Shown here in pieces: positions 27,771-29,906 of a stretch of 29,906 bases of DNA. A program made the translations under genes and the position numbers. Below the pieces are notes generated by a model. That model saw only the letters and a list, made by a program, of their open reading frames with translations, had not been told where the DNA came from and did no database searches. The stretch's first letter is position 1. The number at the start of each line of letters is the position of its first letter. The stretch comes from Chara braunii (lineage: Eukaryota; Streptophyta; Charophyceae; Charales; Characeae), in the NCBI GenBank assembly GCA_003427395.1, contig BFEA01000037.1, forward strand, positions 1,902,945 to 1,932,850. The letters are read 5' to 3'.

Positions 27771-28977
27771 TGTTATGAACATGATTGTCCATTGAAATTT
27801 TATCAATGCTCACTGACAAGAACTCCCGTACACGCCCATACATGCACAAAAGGAAGGGCAGAGGTAGTGGAGTGTCACTCCGCCCAACAAAAGGAACGCA
27901 GCGAAAGATTCAGAGAAGCGAAGTGACAGAACACACAAAATTGTGGATTCTCTCCACATAGGTCCCAACAATCATTCATAGAAGACAACCGAGTGATCAC
28001 AACCAGAAATCAATGAAGAGATGACAACTCAAACACAGTAATACAACTGTTTATTAAACTCAGAGCATCGTTTTCCCTTAATAACCTGAGAACCCTGCTG
28101 CACTACCCTCAGAGAGGTAGCGCCTTAACTTCACACACACCAACCAGCTAAAAATAGCACCAGAACCCCAGGTATCACCCAGCGCCACCCTGACATCCAA
28201 CTCAGTGGCCTGCGCCAAGATGAAACAGGCTCCCAGAGCCAATCGCCACCCAGATGATGAAGAAGAAGCTCAGCGCCAACAGTCCCTGATGAATATGAAG
28301 TCCAGACGATGATATCCTCTTAGAAGGTGCAGCTATGGCTGCACTGCCACTGGGACAGTACTCCTGAGGAGGTCAGCAGTGCACCACGTGCTCCAACGCA
28401 TCAGATCTCTGATAGCCCGGACCGCTTCGACTCCTTGAGACTCAGAGCGCGCAGCGTTGACCCCAATCTGGTCAGCGCTCCGAAGGTCTGGCTATGTCCG
28501 CAGTCTCCCACACCGGAATCAGCAACCACGACCTGATACCGTGTGCGCAGCAACTTCCACCACGAAGTGTCAACTGCCAAAAGCCCAGGACCGATGTCCC
28601 CATCCTATCTATACCCTAAGCTAGCCTAGACTCGACCTAGACCGGACTGACTGACCGACCGGTACCGTTTCTGTTTCGGCCTCTACGGCCTCTCCCTACC
28701 CGGCGATAGGCTATAGGACTGTCTATCAGCGTAGGCCCATTGGGCCTGTCTATCCTAGGGGTAGCCCGGGTTTGCTATTCGCAGTTAGGGTAGCTGTAGG
28801 AAATTCGAGTTACTACCGGGCCCATATTTCCTATATTTACAAATATGTCCCTCACGAATTTTCCTTACAGGTAGGTCTCTCGGTTAACCCTCAGCCAAAC
28901 AAAATTACGAATTTGTCCCTACCTAGAGTACAGCCTCGTCACAGATAGGCTACAGGCAACCTGGAACCAGCAAGTCA
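27771..28977 (-). repeat. Element 2 5' LTR
   Basis: Same length as the 3' LTR with about 60 differences by eye, mostly transitions. It has TATAGATA at about 28608-28616 and AATAAA at 28055-28050 on the minus strand. Transcription would start around 28580 and run leftward through the element. Confidence 0.9.
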
Positions 28978-29119
28978 TTGCAAAGGTCTCATTGACATTC
29001 GGTTTCAGTGTTTCGATTCTCCATTGGCGTAACATTTGTGCAATGCTGTTTTCTGGACAATGTGGGACTTTCTTGCTTTCAATTCGATTGTGCTATCTGG
29101 ATTCTGTCATCTCGCTATC
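28978..29119. other. Short spacer between element 2 and the next LTR
   Basis: 142 bp of ordinary DNA with no recognised feature. Confidence 0.5.
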
Positions 29120-29906
29120 TGTCGCATACCGGAACGGGACAAACCAGAACAAGAACCGACCTCTCTCACATAGTACAAGATAGGGCAGCGGAAGGCTAAT
29201 ATACCAATGATCAGACCAATCAATGTCGCAATGCAGACCAAACATACATCATCATCATTCCATAGTGTGAAAGGGGCTGGCGCTCACACAGGAAGAGTGC
29301 ACCAGTCCCCAGCCATACACAGACGAAGAAGAGGGGGAGATGGGAATGTCGTCAACACCATGTCTTCGGTACAGGTCCCAAATAATCCCTCGTCCAATGT
29401 CTCAATCCCAATGTCGATTCTGGATCCAAATGTCGTCAAGTCCCGAAGTCACCAATCTCTCTCTCTCTCTCGTAGTCTACAGATACTGAGAAGTGAGGTA
29501 GCCAGAGGGTGAGGGAGAGATGGTGGACTTAGAAAAGGAAGAAGAATAACTCTCTCTCTCTCTCTCTCTCAGTCCAGTGCTAACCTGTGAAGGTGGCGCC
29601 TTGTTGCAGGTACATCGAAGACGAAGCTGGAGCTATGGCGCCACAGGTAAGTCTCCCTGGCCTCCGCCAACCATCTCTCTCTCTCTCTCCAAAGCTACCC
29701 TAGCTCCTAATAGCGCCCAGCGCTGAAGACTACTAACACTACTACTACAACTGCAGCGCTCCTCCAGAGTGCTGCTGCTGAATCCTGAAGACTGCCTCCT
29801 TCCTCCTGCACGTGAAGTGCCTGGGAAGTCCCTATGGACTACTTCACTGCCTGCAGCCTGTAGGGTGGGCCAGTCTTATATAGTGCTGGCCCGTCCAGGA
29901 GGCTGC
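29120..29906 (-). mobile_element. LTR, family A (cut by window end)
   Basis: The plus strand begins TGTCGCATACC. Positions 29120-29310 match 191-1 of the window in reverse at about 80% by eye. Farther in, a (CT)n run lies at 29550-29570, and a TATA box reads CTATATAA on the minus strand at 29876-29883. The LTR reads leftward. No primer-binding site adjoins 29120, so it is a 3' LTR of an element to the right or a solo LTR. A plus-strand CAG|GTAAGT has its GT at 29647. Confidence 0.7.

Larger units (their letters stand above)
20000..28977 (-). mobile_element. Element 2: near full-length Ty3/gypsy LTR retrotransposon
   Basis: Two LTRs of about 1207 bp (20000-21206 and 27771-28977) enclose, on the minus strand, PBS, leader, gag, protease, RT, RNase H, integrase and a chromodomain-like tail. 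The gene order and motifs are Ty3/gypsy. LTRs differ at about 60 positions by my hand count, about 5%. No matching 5-bp target duplication is seen beside the TG...CA ends; TAAGG on the left and TTGCA on the right differ. The copy carries many stops and frameshifts and cannot be autonomous. Confidence 0.95.

Overview
The window looks like repeat-rich nuclear DNA from a plant-lineage genome. The evidence is two decayed Ty3/gypsy chromovirus-type LTR retrotransposons, both on the minus strand. Primer-binding sites resemble the plant initiator-Met type, LTR fragments and GA/CT microsatellites are frequent, and an assembly gap of exactly 500 N lies at 14407-14906. The long coiled-coil gag and pol style remind me of charophyte (Chara-like) repeats. 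That is an impression, not proof. I find no intact host protein gene, tRNA or CRISPR.

Layout. 1-191 is the end of an LTR (family A, plus orientation). 192-3440 is non-coding: strong plus-strand splice donors, two outward-facing TATA boxes (1281-1289 minus, 1936-1943 plus), microsatellites and two tandem/dispersed repeat families. 3440-4737 has no gene. 4738-9711 is the pol side of element 1, read right to left: gag remnant, protease, RT, RNase H, integrase, chromodomain. It is broken by stops, frameshifts and two internal duplications. 9712-14280 is an unusual spacer with diverged large-subunit rRNA-like segments (10560-11172, one inverted), a degenerate ~178-bp tandem array with hairpins (about 11350-12240), a 59-bp perfect duplication and a 28-bp palindrome. 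14281-14406 holds a primer-binding site and the edge of a family A LTR that runs into the gap. 14907-19999 is more promoter/LTR-like and low-complexity DNA without a recognisable gene.

20000-28977 is element 2, nearly full length: two ~1207-bp LTRs about 95% identical by eye, PBS, 1.3-kb leader, gag, then pro-RT-RNase H-integrase-chromodomain-like tail. Its gag ends in a textbook -1 ribosomal frameshift signal (slippery A-AAA-AAC directly before TAG, with a stem-loop 5 nt downstream). Pol carries several nonsense codons, frameshifts and lost catalytic residues, so the copy is dead. 29120-29906 is another family A LTR with a TATA box, inverted relative to the copy at 1-191.

In a live copy of element 2, Gag would form the particle, frameshifting would give Gag-Pol, a tRNA would prime at the PBS, RT/RNase H would make cDNA, and integrase with its chromodomain would insert it. 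Most inferred stop mutations in both elements are explained by C-to-T or G-to-A transitions, as expected from decay of methylated, silenced repeats.
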